This document shows positions 28,863 through 36,627 of a stretch of DNA of 64,000 nt, in pieces. The notes below the pieces were generated by a model. That model was not told the DNA's origin and did no database searches. It worked only from the letters and a program-made list of their open reading frames with translations. Numbering within the stretch: the first letter of the stretch is position 1; the number at the start of each line of letters is the position of its first letter. Source of the DNA: Chrysogorgia sp. JL179-B06. Lineage: Eukaryota > Cnidaria > Anthozoa > Scleralcyonacea > Chrysogorgiidae. The stretch covers positions 1,709,001-1,773,000 of the forward strand of contig JAYKKM010000224.1 in assembly GCA_035772405.1 (NCBI GenBank), written 5' to 3'. A program made the position numbers and the translations under genes.

Positions 28863-30079
28863 ACAAGAACCTGTCCCATCACGCGAAAAAGACAAAATTG
28901 TCCGACATCGTGGGATCACGTACGCGACATGTCGTGACGATGAACCCAAACAAGGCAAACCCAGGCGAATCTCTCTATATTAACATCCCAAAGCTGAAAC
29001 CAGACTCTTGTCTGGTTCCAGGGAGCTTGAGCATCCTGTTTGACTTTAAGAACGCCAACGCCAAGAGTTGGTTTAAGAACGGCCTGTCGAAACTTTTGCA
29101 AGACCGACTAACGATTAACATGGCTGGAGAGGTCGTCTACGACAACGTGGGCGAATCGACCATCGAGGTCTACAAGGATCTCTGGAAACCCAAGACTGAA
29201 CGCGACGAAATGGTCGAGGTAGGAATCGCAGGAGAGAATCTCCGAAAGCTAATCTCCAAGGACGATAGTGGAGCCTCGAGTGGAGACGCCTTGAAAGTGG
29301 CTGACGCACTCGTGTACAGTGTGTTTGGAACAAAGCAAAAGATCCCCCTCAACAAGATTTTGGGAGACTCTGGGTTATACGCTCCGTACGCAATGAGCAA
29401 CAACCCACAGTTTGTCATTACTTTACCCCAAGCTTCTGACATTATGGTCGCACAATCTGGAAGCGCCGTGGGTGGGTACTCTCTAGAGAACTTGGAACTA
29501 GAGTACGAGACCATTGACAACATGGATCTGGCCAGTGAAATCACCAACCACTACATGGCTGGACGATCGCTCCCGTACGAACACGTCACACTCTTGAAAA
29601 AGAGTCCTTGGGGAAAAGGGGAGACACTGATCAACGAGAACATTAACCTCCCTCGAAAGCATATGAAAGCCGTGGTGATGTTGTTCACGAAGGCTGTGAC
29701 CACCAACTCGGAGGAGTTTGTTTACCCCAATATCGACAACGTGAAAGTTACCATCGAAGGTGTTCCCAACGAAGTCTACAGTCAGGGGATCCCCAAGATG
29801 CGGTACTACTCTGAAGCCGAACGCCTCTTTGGACAAGTCGACCAAAGCGTGACACATCGAAAATTCTACAAAGACAAGTTTGCATTGGTGGTGGACTTGC
29901 GGAGCACGAGTGACCAAACGGTTCACGGGTCGGGGAAAAGGATTATGAACACACAGAGTGGAATCTTGTTGGAGATTACGAAACGCGCCACAGCCACCGA
30001 CTTGATCTGCAACATTTTTGTGCTGTCGGACGCGCTTTTGAACATTACGTCAGGGAACCTCAAAAGTATCCAATACTAA
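28859..30079 (+). CDS. Candidate major capsid protein (double jelly-roll type)
   Basis: 406 residues, strongly conserved in the outer element (44185-45429). Conserved blocks: SRTRHVVTMNPNKANPGESL, YDNVGESTIEVYKDLW, LRKLISKDDSGASSGDA, TLPQASDIMVAQS, GYSLENLELEYETID, LINENINLPRKHMKAVVML and TIEGVPNEVYSQGIPK. High conservation, beta-rich character and the next-door packaging ATPase support a capsid role, and it resembles capsid proteins of animal Polinton/adintovirus-like elements as I recall them. Function is inferred, and the 478-residue protein is the alternative. Context CGTAATAATAAATG. Confidence 0.6.
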   Translation: MNKNLSHHAKKTKLSDIVGSRTRHVVTMNPNKANPGESLYINIPKLKPDSCLVPGSLSILFDFKNANAKSWFKNGLSKLLQDRLTINMAGEVVYDNVGESTIEVYKDLWKPKTERDEMVEVGIAGENLRKLISKDDSGASSGDALKVADALVYSVFGTKQKIPLNKILGDSGLYAPYAMSNNPQFVITLPQASDIMVAQSGSAVGGYSLENLELEYETIDNMDLASEITNHYMAGRSLPYEHVTLLKKSPWGKGETLINENINLPRKHMKAVVMLFTKAVTTNSEEFVYPNIDNVKVTIEGVPNEVYSQGIPKMRYYSEAERLFGQVDQSVTHRKFYKDKFALVVDLRSTSDQTVHGSGKRIMNTQSGILLEITKRATATDLICNIFVLSDALLNITSGNLKSIQY

Positions 30080-30081
30080 AG

Positions 30082-30684
30082 ATGGACACTCCATTCAACA
30101 TGATGATCGTAGGTCCAACCTACTGCGGAAAGACCCACTACCTTCTCGAGATGTTGGAGAAGAGACTCAAAGGAGTTTTTGACTACATTGTTCTCCTTTG
30201 TCCAACCATTCTCTGGAACACGACCTACCACAATTGGAAATACTACCACGACGAGGACTTTCTCGTTCTCCCCGTGGAGCAGGAGAGCGTGGACGACATG
30301 CTGAAGTACGTGGTCGACACGTACACCGACACGAACACACTGATCATTCTCGACGATTGTGCGAGTGGGCAAGACGTGAAGAACAGGACGAGCGAGTTGG
30401 TGAAACTGGGTTACTCTGGTCGCCACTATGGGTTATCCACCATTGTGCTAACCCAGCAGATGACTAGCATCGCAAAACCCTACCGAGAGAACATCTCGAG
30501 AATCACGAGCTTCCACAACACGAACCGAAAAGACATGCTGGAGCTGATCAACGACTATTTGAACGGTGTTTCCAAGGAGGATGTAGCGTGGATAACGAAA
30601 GAGCTGAGGGAAAAGAAACACGCGTGTCTAGAGATCAACCTCAGGCATCCCTACGGACACAAAGTTATTTCTCCACCACAATAA
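30082..30684 (+). CDS. ATP: A32/FtsK-HerA-type genome-packaging ATPase
   Basis: 200 residues. Walker A GPTYCGKTHY (about residues 11-20), Walker B LIILDDC (about 88-94), and a downstream STIVLTQQMTS sensor-like strand. RENISRITSFHNTNRKDM follows, as in packaging ATPases of Polintons, virophages and large DNA viruses. It would pump DNA into capsids. It starts 2 nt after the capsid candidate's stop (TAAAGATG) and ends 3 nt before the next gene, so it is part of a compact operon-like run. Confidence 0.93.
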   Translation: MDTPFNMMIVGPTYCGKTHYLLEMLEKRLKGVFDYIVLLCPTILWNTTYHNWKYYHDEDFLVLPVEQESVDDMLKYVVDTYTDTNTLIILDDCASGQDVKNRTSELVKLGYSGRHYGLSTIVLTQQMTSIAKPYRENISRITSFHNTNRKDMLELINDYLNGVSKEDVAWITKELREKKHACLEINLRHPYGHKVISPPQ

Positions 30685-30687
30685 AGA

Positions 30688-31149
30688 ATGAACCCTGAAG
30701 ACTTGGTGAACAACGATGCGGAGGAGAAGACGAACCCTGCGAAAGATGTGGAAGACGTCGCGAAAGACGTGGACAAGAAAAGAGAAGAGCTCCTTCTTTT
30801 GGCAAGCGATGGCGAGATTAAAAAGACTGAAGCGTACGTCAGGAAGGCTAACGCGAAAACCATTCTGAAACTATACGCAGAATACGAGGCCGACGCGTTA
30901 GAGAAAAGCACCTCGCTCTTGTGTGACTTGCTTTTGTCAAAGTTTTCCGCAATGATGGGTGGACTTGACGCGGTGGAGAAGCCAGAAGAGATGGAGAAAG
31001 AGTTGAAACGCGACCCTTATCTCAACAAGGATTTGAGAAAACTCATGTCCCACATTACACCCATGATCCCATTTCTCGGACTTTTGTCTGGTGGACTCAC
31101 AGTGGGAACACACGTGTACAGTCACAAAAGCAAGGACGAACCGATTTAA
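30688..31149 (+). CDS. Conserved 153-residue protein with C-terminal hydrophobic segment
   Basis: Not recognised. Acidic/charged N-terminus, then DVDKKREELLLLASDGEIKK, LLCDLLLSKFSAMMGG, and a C-terminal hydrophobic block (MIPFLGLLSGGLTVGTHVYS). The outer homologue (46152-46695) conserves LCDLLISKFAHALGGF, YLPYLGLLSGGLTTSKHVFS and the helical middle. Always directly downstream of the ATPase, which suggests a packaging or assembly partner. Confidence 0.75.
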   Translation: MNPEDLVNNDAEEKTNPAKDVEDVAKDVDKKREELLLLASDGEIKKTEAYVRKANAKTILKLYAEYEADALEKSTSLLCDLLLSKFSAMMGGLDAVEKPEEMEKELKRDPYLNKDLRKLMSHITPMIPFLGLLSGGLTVGTHVYSHKSKDEPI

Positions 31150-31172
31150 AAGGGACGTGTCTCGTAGTAAAT

Positions 31173-31772
31173 ATGAACGAACTGGGACCAGAGAAAAAGT
31201 TCAGAGATTCGGGAACTTTTTCTCTCTTTGACCAAGCTCTGCTTGAGTACGACGCGAGAACCTCAGACCAGGGAGAAAGTAACGGTTGTCTCCACGAGTC
31301 TCGAGAAGAGTACCACAATTTCACCATGGTTTGTGTCGAGTGCGGACTTGTTCTACCACGTACGAGGGAAGACCCTGTGCACGTCCCTTTGAACCACGAG
31401 ACGTACGGTATGAACAACATTAGGAGTTACAGGAGAGACTCTCGCTGGGCAAACTCAGGCAACCGCCTAAAGAGTTTCGACAATCTATTGGCGAAAGTGA
31501 GAGAGAAGATCGACATTAGTGGGCGCGTCCTCTCCAACGTGACGAGTGACTTTTGCGCTTTGGAGAGAGAATTCAGCGATGGGAACGACGCGAACAAGAG
31601 ATTTTTCAACGTCAACTTTGTCTTGCAGAGACTCTTGGAACGCTACGGTGTGCATGTGGGAAGAGAAGAGGGTGTTAAGATCCCAAAGAAGAACGACAGA
31701 CTCGACGAGTTTGATAGGTGTTTAGATAAATGGCTGAGCTATCATGGAACAAGTACCACGACAACCTTTTGA
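31173..31772 (+). CDS. TFIIB/VLTF3-like zinc-ribbon transcription factor candidate
   Basis: 199 residues. A zinc-ribbon-like unit (GCLHESREEY then MVCVECGLVLP, about residues 38-63) is followed by helical repeats including SFDNLLAKVREKIDI and FFNVNFVLQRLLERYGVHVG. A ribbon plus helical bundle fits TFIIB-related or poxvirus VLTF3-like late transcription factors carried by such elements. The outer element instead has a VLTF3-like protein at 34674-35162. The last 43 nt overlap the next gene in another frame. Confidence 0.5.
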   Translation: MNELGPEKKFRDSGTFSLFDQALLEYDARTSDQGESNGCLHESREEYHNFTMVCVECGLVLPRTREDPVHVPLNHETYGMNNIRSYRRDSRWANSGNRLKSFDNLLAKVREKIDISGRVLSNVTSDFCALEREFSDGNDANKRFFNVNFVLQRLLERYGVHVGREEGVKIPKKNDRLDEFDRCLDKWLSYHGTSTTTTF

Positions 31773-32464
31773 AAAAGTGGGCGGAGATGTCGAAGACCTA
31801 TTCGATCATGCATTCCCTTTGTGCCCAGTACTACTCGAAATGGCACGACAGACTGGGTATCCCAGTCGTTGTCCTTGGGGGTGTGACTGCCTCGTCGATC
31901 TTCTCTTCAGCTTCGCCGCAGGAAGACTACCATAGAATATGGACTTATGTCAACGGTGTTTTGGCGTTGGTCGTAGCGGCGTTAGCTGGAGTCAACAACT
32001 TTTTGGGTACGGTTGAAAAGACGACGAAGCACCAGAACGCGTCGTTCAAGTACACGAAGATCGCGCTGGACATCGACACGCTTCTCTCCTTTAGGCAAGA
32101 CGAGCGTCCTTTCACCCCACAGGAGTTCATTCAGTCAAAGAAGCACGAGATGCTCGAGATTCGAGAGAACGTACCGGAGGTTTTACCTTGGGTGATGGAC
32201 GACTATTTGAGAAGGCTGGACAGGTCTTTGACAAACACAAAGTCAAAGGTGAACACTTACGTTGTGTCTGGGGGAAGCCAATCGTCTGAAGATAGCGTCG
32301 ATGGAGTTAAACCATCCTTGGAGAACGTCGAACGGGGAAGAAAAACGAGCGTGGCGCATCTGGCTGACTTTTCGGATAAGAAATCATCAGCGGTGGTTGC
32401 TGCAAGCGAGAGGATGCAGACGATTCATAGCGACAGTGAGGAGGAGGCGGAGGAGGTTTCTTGA
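31730..32464 (+). CDS. SLATT-like two-TM protein
   Basis: 244 residues, context TTTAGATAAATG. It opens with helices (WNKYHDNLLKKWAEMSKTYS, YYSKWHDRL). Two closely spaced TM segments follow (about 43-62 IPVVVLGGVTASSIF and 72-92 VNGVLALVVAALAGVNNFL), then KTTKHQNASFKYTKIALDID and a long C-terminal acidic tail. This helix-TM-TM-helix plan matches SLATT/DUF4231 proteins, which in bacteria are membrane effectors of nucleotide-sensing defence. The viral role is unknown. The outer element has its own version at 37850-38374. Confidence 0.55.
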   Translation: MAELSWNKYHDNLLKKWAEMSKTYSIMHSLCAQYYSKWHDRLGIPVVVLGGVTASSIFSSASPQEDYHRIWTYVNGVLALVVAALAGVNNFLGTVEKTTKHQNASFKYTKIALDIDTLLSFRQDERPFTPQEFIQSKKHEMLEIRENVPEVLPWVMDDYLRRLDRSLTNTKSKVNTYVVSGGSQSSEDSVDGVKPSLENVERGRKTSVAHLADFSDKKSSAVVAASERMQTIHSDSEEEAEEVS

Positions 32465-32484
32465 GGTCTGGACACGTAGTGAGA

Positions 32485-32511
32485 AAGCCCTTACCAATGT
32501 GGTAAGGGCTT
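32485..32511. terminator. Hairpin between convergent genes
   Basis: AAGCCCTTACC / GGTAAGGGCTT, an 11-bp perfect stem with loop AATGT, downstream of the SLATT-like gene and facing the minus-strand gene at 32527. Confidence 0.7.
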
Positions 32512-32526
32512 GTAAGCGTTAGGGAA

Positions 32527-32865
32527 CTAGTCGTCTGTCAAAGCGGATTCGGTGAACTCAAGCAACGTTTCGGAAACTACCTCGAGTGATATCATCAACT
32601 CAACAACTAACTCGTTTTCATCTAGTGCTACGATCTCTTTCACCATTCCACGCAGTATCGCGCGAGCGTCTCGCATCAACGAGTCAATGCAGGCGACCCC
32701 TAACCATAGGTGCCCTCGGTCCGTGATCTCTTCGTCTTCGACTCTAGTCATGGTCTCTTTGTTCATGTCACTCGCGACATTGATCGTGGTCTCTTTGTTT
32801 ATGTCATTACTTGTGGTCATCATCGTGTCTGCCTGTTGTAGCGCGTCATCTCTCTCTTTTTTCAT
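32527..32865 (-). CDS. Hypothetical acidic helical protein at right end of inner element
   Basis: 112 residues from the methionine at 32865. The frame extends to 32961, but that part is TIR sequence (a serine run from the GAGGAGGAG tract), so the internal start is preferred. Repeated MNKET / INKET segments (SNDINKETTINVASDMNKET) are followed by a helical region (LMRDARAILRGMVKEIVALD). Not recognised. No counterpart in the outer element. Confidence 0.5.
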   Translation of the reverse strand: MKKERDDALQQADTMMTTSNDINKETTINVASDMNKETMTRVEDEEITDRGHLWLGVACIDSLMRDARAILRGMVKEIVALDENELVVELMISLEVVSETLLEFTESALTDD

Positions 32866-32892
32866 TTCCAAAACTAAAACGTCGACGTCTCG

Positions 32893-33351
32893 CGAGGAGG
32901 AGGAGGAGGAGATTTCGCGAGCGACCGCTGACCAAAGTTTTGATTGACAGGTGTCAATCAAAAAGAGAAAAGGGGTGGGGCTTCGTAAGAATGAAAAGTC
33001 CCGTCTAATTTCCTTGATAGTTTTGTTACTCGAGAAAATGGGGGGGCTTAATGGCGGAGTGACTATTTAATCAGGGTTTAATCAGGGGAAATGGGGAGGT
33101 ACTCGAGAAATGGGAAAATGGGGGGCAAATGAGCTAGAACCTATAGTACATAATAATAATGAGCGTAGCTGGTTTTGTGAGAGTAGAAAAGTCCCGTCTA
33201 ATTTCCTTGATAGTTTTGTTACTCGAAAAATGAGGGGGGCTTAATGGCGGAGTGACTATTTAATCAGGGTTTAGTCAGGGAAAATAAAGTGGTACTCGAG
33301 AAATGGGAAAATGGGGGGCAAATGAGCTAGAACCCGCATATTACTACTACT
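32893..33351. repeat. Right TIR of inner Polinton with internal tandem duplication
   Basis: The reverse complement of the left TIR lies here, but the terminal about 165 bp (33187-33351) is repeated upstream (32994 to about 33148) at a spacing of 193 bp. Both copies share GTCCCGTCTAATTTCC, GGCGGAGTGACTATTTAATC and GAGCTAGAACC. Only the outermost copy ends with TACTACTACT. The inner one continues into a 38-bp AT-rich spacer. Confidence 0.9.
32940..32961. promoter_or_regulatory. Perfect palindrome in inner TIR (right copy)
   Basis: TTGATTGACA-GG-TGTCAATCAA. Matches the left-TIR copy at 16183-16204 with small changes. Confidence 0.55.
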
Positions 33352-33357
33352 CTCAAG
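33352..33357. repeat. Inner Polinton target-site duplication, right copy
   Basis: CTCAAG directly follows the inner element's terminus; partner of 15968-15973. Confidence 0.93.
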
Positions 33358-34489
33358 TAAAGGACTACTACTAGAGGTTGATCTGGAGTATCCAGAGGAG
33401 TTGCACGATCTTCACAACGACTATCCTCTAGCCCCTGAGAGGATGAAAGTAAGTAGTGATATGTTGTCAAACTATTGTAAGACAATCCAAAACAAGTTTA
33501 AGATATCTGTAGGAGAGGTTGCGAAACTTGTACCTAACCTAAACGGTAAGAGTAAGTACGTCGTTCACTATAGAAACCTGCAATTATACAAGAGTTTGGG
33601 AATGAAGGTTAAGAAGATACATAGAGTACTTCAATTCAATCAGTCACCATGGCTCAAACAATATATCGACTTTAATACGGACAAGAGAACCCAAGCAAAG
33701 AATGACTTTGAGAAAGACTTTTTCAAGCTTATGAATAATAGTGTGTTTGGAAAGACTATGGAGAATCTACGAAAGCGTGTGAACGTGGAGTTAGTAACAG
33801 ACGAGGAAAAACTGAAGAAACTAACGTCGAAACCAACCTTTGTAAGCAGTAAAATATTTGACAATAACTTGGTAGCAGTTCACAAGATCAAAGAGACACT
33901 AACTCTAAATAGACCAGCATATGTAGGTATGTGTATTCTAGACCTATCGAAGACATTGATGCACGACTTCCACTACAATAACATCAAAAAGGAGTATGGC
34001 AACAAAGCCAAACTACTATTCACAGACACGGATAGTCTAATGTATGAGATTGAGACGGAGGACGTGTATAAAGACATGCATGCTAACAAAGAAGTGTTCG
34101 ACTTTAGTGGATATGATAAGTCATCTCCTTACTTCGACCTAACTAACAAGAAGGTTATTGGTAAAATGAAGGACGAGACGTTAGGAGTCCCCATCGTTGA
34201 GTTCGTTGGTTTAAGGTCGAAAATGTATAGCTACATAAAAGAAGACGGGAAAGGTGGGAAGAACATCAAGAAGAGTACCATTAGAAACGACATAAGACAC
34301 GACAACTATAAAAGTGTCCTAACAAATGGTGAGCAAATGTCTCACATAATTAAAACTATTCGCAGCAAGAGCCATCAATTAGGAAGCTACGAAATAAATA
34401 AGATATCCTTGAGCTGCTTTGACGACAAGCGACACATACTACCAGACGGCGTGTCTAGTTATGCGTATGGACATTACAAAATAGTCTAA
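33358..34489 (+). pseudogene. POLB: Outer Polinton DNA polymerase B, C-terminal part
   Basis: The frame resumes exactly at the base after the duplicated hexamer and stays open to a stop at 34487-34489 (about 376 codons). It contains VDLEYPEELHDLHNDYPLAP, motif B LMNNSVFGKTMEN (about 33731), motif C FTDTDSLMYEI (about 34021) and LRSKMYSY. It is collinear with residues after about 850 of the inner polymerase and about equally conserved. Apart from the inner insertion no stop or frameshift is visible, so the outer polymerase was intact when interrupted. Confidence 0.92.
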
Positions 34490-34491
34490 AA

Positions 34492-34674
34492 TTAGATGCT
34501 CAAATTTCTCAAATGCTTTTTGGTCTCCAGGTGTCTATATTTAGAGGTAACATGGTATGGTCTATTATCACATGTCTCACACACCCATTTGTGAGTTCTC
34601 ATCCACTCTTTAGTTTGAGCTCTAGCTGCTCTTGAAGCTTCTTCTCTTGTTTTGTAAATTCTTGGTCTTGCCAT
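34492..34674 (-). CDS. 60-residue C2H2-like zinc-finger protein
   Basis: Convergent with the polymerase, 2 nt apart. Basic N-terminus (RPRIYKTREEASRAARAQT), then WVCETCDNRPYHVTSKYRH and LETKKHLRN, a C-x2-C...H-x5-H finger. The start codon overlaps the upstream gene's stop as TAATG. Possibly a small DNA- or RNA-binding regulator. Confidence 0.7.
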   Translation of the reverse strand: MARPRIYKTREEASRAARAQTKEWMRTHKWVCETCDNRPYHVTSKYRHLETKKHLRNLSI

Positions 34675-35162
34675 TATATATTACTATATATTTTATTTAC
34701 CCACTCGTTGTAGTATGGATCTCCTCTCCCGTCCCAACCTAGATCCTTGTATACTACACTATACAGGTTATACTCGAATCGTGCCTTGACCTTACCAGGT
34801 TTGAGGTCGTTAAAACTACCTCTCAACTCTATATCTCTTTTAGAGCATATTCTTATGATATAGAAAATATATTTCGATATATTCTTGACAATTAGATTGT
34901 TTCTTTTAAGAGACCACACTATCTTTATAAAATCACTGACCACTATTGGTATGTCACTCTCGTTAACTAGTCTTTTACTAGTCAATATTCTCTCTAGCCA
35001 CTTTCTGTAACTATGAGCCGATTTCTTGTACATCCAAATGTTAGGTATGAAGTTTCTCACACGTCCGTAGGTAGTCTCTCCACACTTGTTACAACTAAAT
35101 ACACCATCTTCGATTTGGGTTCTGTGGTTACTACACTCATAACAGTATGTGTGTCGTACCAC
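34674..35162 (-). CDS. VLTF3-like late transcription factor candidate
   Basis: 162 residues. A zinc ribbon (CYECSNHRTQIE, CNKCGET, about residues 7-32) precedes MYKKSAHSYRKWLERILTSK and IPIVVSDFIKIVWSL, and a C-terminal LYSVVYKDLGW. The Y-K-x-H-x-R-W-L block after a ribbon is the hallmark I associate with poxvirus A2-like VLTF3 proteins of large DNA viruses and related elements. It would drive late gene expression. An overlapping upstream ORF (35057-35302) makes the N-terminus uncertain. Confidence 0.65.
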   Translation of the reverse strand: MVRHTYCYECSNHRTQIEDGVFSCNKCGETTYGRVRNFIPNIWMYKKSAHSYRKWLERILTSKRLVNESDIPIVVSDFIKIVWSLKRNNLIVKNISKYIFYIIRICSKRDIELRGSFNDLKPGKVKARFEYNLYSVVYKDLGWDGRGDPYYNEWVNKIYSNI

Positions 35163-35302
35163 TTTTTTGCTTTTGCGTTCTTAATTCCATTCTTGATCTC
35201 GTCCAATGTGTACCCTAATGTAGTACCACTCCACGTTTTTGATGCAATCTCATCCAATGTGTACCCAGCATAGAACATTCTCATAGTACGTTCGTCAACC
35301 AT
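35057..35302 (-). CDS. Hypothetical 81-residue ORF overlapping the VLTF3-like gene
   Basis: It contains a short duplicated unit (AGYTLDEIAS / LGYTLDEIKN) encoded by a DNA repeat, preceded by a TATAATAA-type start context (CAGTATAATAACTCAAATG). Its 3' half overlaps the zinc-ribbon gene in another frame, so it is either a genuine small overlapping gene or the displaced N-terminus of that protein after a frameshift. Confidence 0.35.
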   Translation of the reverse strand: MVDERTMRMFYAGYTLDEIASKTWSGTTLGYTLDEIKNGIKNAKAKKWYDTHTVMSVVTTEPKSKMVYLVVTSVERLPTDV

Positions 35303-35305
35303 TTG

Positions 35306-35362
35306 AGTTATTATACTGTTATGTCTTTATACTGTTTTTAAAGACATAATAGTATAATAACT
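35306..35362. repeat. Inverted repeat with duplicated promoter-like sequence
   Basis: AGTTATTATACTGTTATGTC at 35306 is mirrored by the GACATAATAGTATAATAACT segment ending at 35362, giving a stem of about 24 bp. It lies between two minus-strand ORFs, so it may act as a 3' signal for the upstream gene and carry promoter-like elements for the downstream one. Confidence 0.6.
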
Positions 35363-35570
35363 TAAATGTCGTTCTATAGAAGGCGTGATAGTTAGTAGAA
35401 TCAAACGTCTTCCTACTATACTGTCTTGATTGGTCTAGAACGTCCAACAATAGTTGTTTCAACTCTTTAATCTCATTCATCTGACGAATCTGGTTCTCGT
35501 AGAATATCTCCATTAAGTTTTTACTATGTTTTGCTTCCATAGCCATCTCCTTCAAAGTTTTAGTGCTCAT
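35319..35570 (-). pseudogene. Truncated paralogue of the 139-residue coiled-coil protein
   Basis: 83 residues. IFYENQIRQMNEIKELKQLL parallels KFYENEIRQRDKIQELRQQL of the adjacent 139-residue protein, and KTF...YY later parallels KTFSKEPELSDYY, with a deletion between. It therefore looks like a decayed tandem duplicate lacking the N-terminal hydrophobic segment. The start overlaps the upstream stop as TAATG. It could still be a small functional protein. Confidence 0.5.
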
Positions 35571-35989
35571 TATAATACTCTATATATTAAGTAACCGATG
35601 GGTATTCCAACAACTCCAACGAATACCATTTGATACTCTTTCGTCATCTCATCTGAAGGTTTGTAATAGTCTGACAACTCAGGCTCTTTACTAAATGTCT
35701 TCCCATCATACTGTATCGTCAGTACTTGTCTTAATTGATCCAGAGCGTGGTTTGTGTCGTTTATGTCTGCGTTAGCATCTGACAGTTGTTGTCTTAACTC
35801 CTGAATTTTGTCTCTCTGACGAATCTCATTCTCGTAGAACTTTTCTTTTGCTCTTGCAAGACTTTCCAGTGCTTTGTTGTGTCTCTTTATCTCTGTCTCG
35901 TAGCCAGTATGGTTTAGCTTGCTGAATATAAATCCAGCTCCTGCGAATGCTATAGCGTTGAACAAACCACCCGCTACCACACTAGCCAT
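35570..35989 (-). CDS. Small membrane/coiled-coil protein (homologue of 20459-20875)
   Basis: 139 residues. N-terminal hydrophobic GGLFNAIAFAGAGFIF, central coil RDKIQELRQQLSDANADIND, conserved KEPELSDYYKPS and a hydrophobic C-terminus (FVGVVGIPIGYLIYRVL). Collinear with the inner homologue and supports the choice of the short start there. Function unknown; likely virion membrane associated. Confidence 0.8.
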   Translation of the reverse strand: MASVVAGGLFNAIAFAGAGFIFSKLNHTGYETEIKRHNKALESLARAKEKFYENEIRQRDKIQELRQQLSDANADINDTNHALDQLRQVLTIQYDGKTFSKEPELSDYYKPSDEMTKEYQMVFVGVVGIPIGYLIYRVL

Positions 35990-36005
35990 TATGTATTACG
36001 TTAGA

Positions 36006-36239
36006 TTATTTTGAGAACGGGTCAATAGGTAAGTATTTCTTACTCTGCGCCCACTTAACGAGTAGCGTTGAAACGCCTACAGCAGTCGCTAACTTGAGGG
36101 TGCCCTTTACTGATTCAGGGGTACCTAACGGTTCTTTTAGTACTTTCTTTGATGCCATGGACACGGCTACGGCTCCAGCAGTCACGAGGGCTGCGTCGTA
36201 TAGCTCGTTCATCAGTTCTTTTCTGTCTATTGACGTCAT
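36006..36239 (-). CDS. Small conserved membrane protein (homologue of 21649-21873)
   Basis: 77 residues: RKELMNELYDAALVTAGAVA, GTPESVKGTLKLATAVGVST and the tail KKYLPIDPFSK. Present once here, twice in the inner element. Preceded by a strong copy of the outer promoter-like motif. Confidence 0.8.
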   Translation of the reverse strand: MTSIDRKELMNELYDAALVTAGAVAVSMASKKVLKEPLGTPESVKGTLKLATAVGVSTLLVKWAQSKKYLPIDPFSK

Positions 36240-36261
36240 ATATTATATGACATGTTTTAAT
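36240..36261 (-). promoter_or_regulatory. Outer-element promoter-like motif, copy 1
   Basis: On the minus strand AAAACATGTCATATAATAT abuts the ATG at 36239. The consensus in this element is AAAACATGTNNTATAATATA, with other copies before 37437 and 44185. Confidence 0.65.
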
Positions 36262-36582
36262 CAAGGCTGTCGAGTTTACGTGGTGGTGGTTCCTTTTTTA
36301 TTACAACGTTCTTAGACTCCTCATTAACAGTCACCATTTGTTTATCTTGCTTCATCGCATAATACAATGAGCCGGCAGCTACAGTACAACCACTCCTATA
36401 GTACCTATGATGTATCCATAACTAAAACCATCATACTCTATCTCACTTACCACTCTCTCTCTCATCTTCCTCTCTTTTGCAGCTTTAGATATAGCAGCCA
36501 AGCGTTTGCCTGCCTCTACTCTCTTAGGGTCTTTGGTCCTTGTTGTCGACGTTATAATAGGTACGGACTCACTGTCAGTCAT
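36257..36582 (-). pseudogene. Frameshifted homologue of the inner 119-residue TM protein
   Basis: The open block 36379-36582 carries PKRVEAGKRLAAISKAAKER and the first part of the TM segment, then stops. The rest of the TM segment and a tail ending KLDSLD are encoded in a different frame down to a stop at 36257-36259. A one-base-scale indel near 36385 explains this. The break is described only; no joined protein is given. Confidence 0.7.
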
Positions 36583-36627
36583 CTATATTATACGTGATAT
36601 CTCGTCACAGATCATCTCACAGTCGTC

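Larger units (their letters stand above)
15974..33351. mobile_element. Inner Polinton/Maverick (adintovirus-like) element, apparently intact
   Basis: It is 17.4 kb long, bounded by inverted ends AGTAGTAGTAA and CTCAAG duplications, with long TIRs. It carries about 22 genes, all of them open: polymerase, integrase with chromodomain, packaging ATPase, capsid and penton candidates, candidate SSB, GIY-YIG nuclease, zinc-ribbon factor and several membrane proteins. Its coding sequences look more GC-rich than those of the outer element. Intact genes and precise boundaries suggest a much younger insertion. It interrupts the polymerase of the outer copy just after Pol motif A. Confidence 0.95.
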
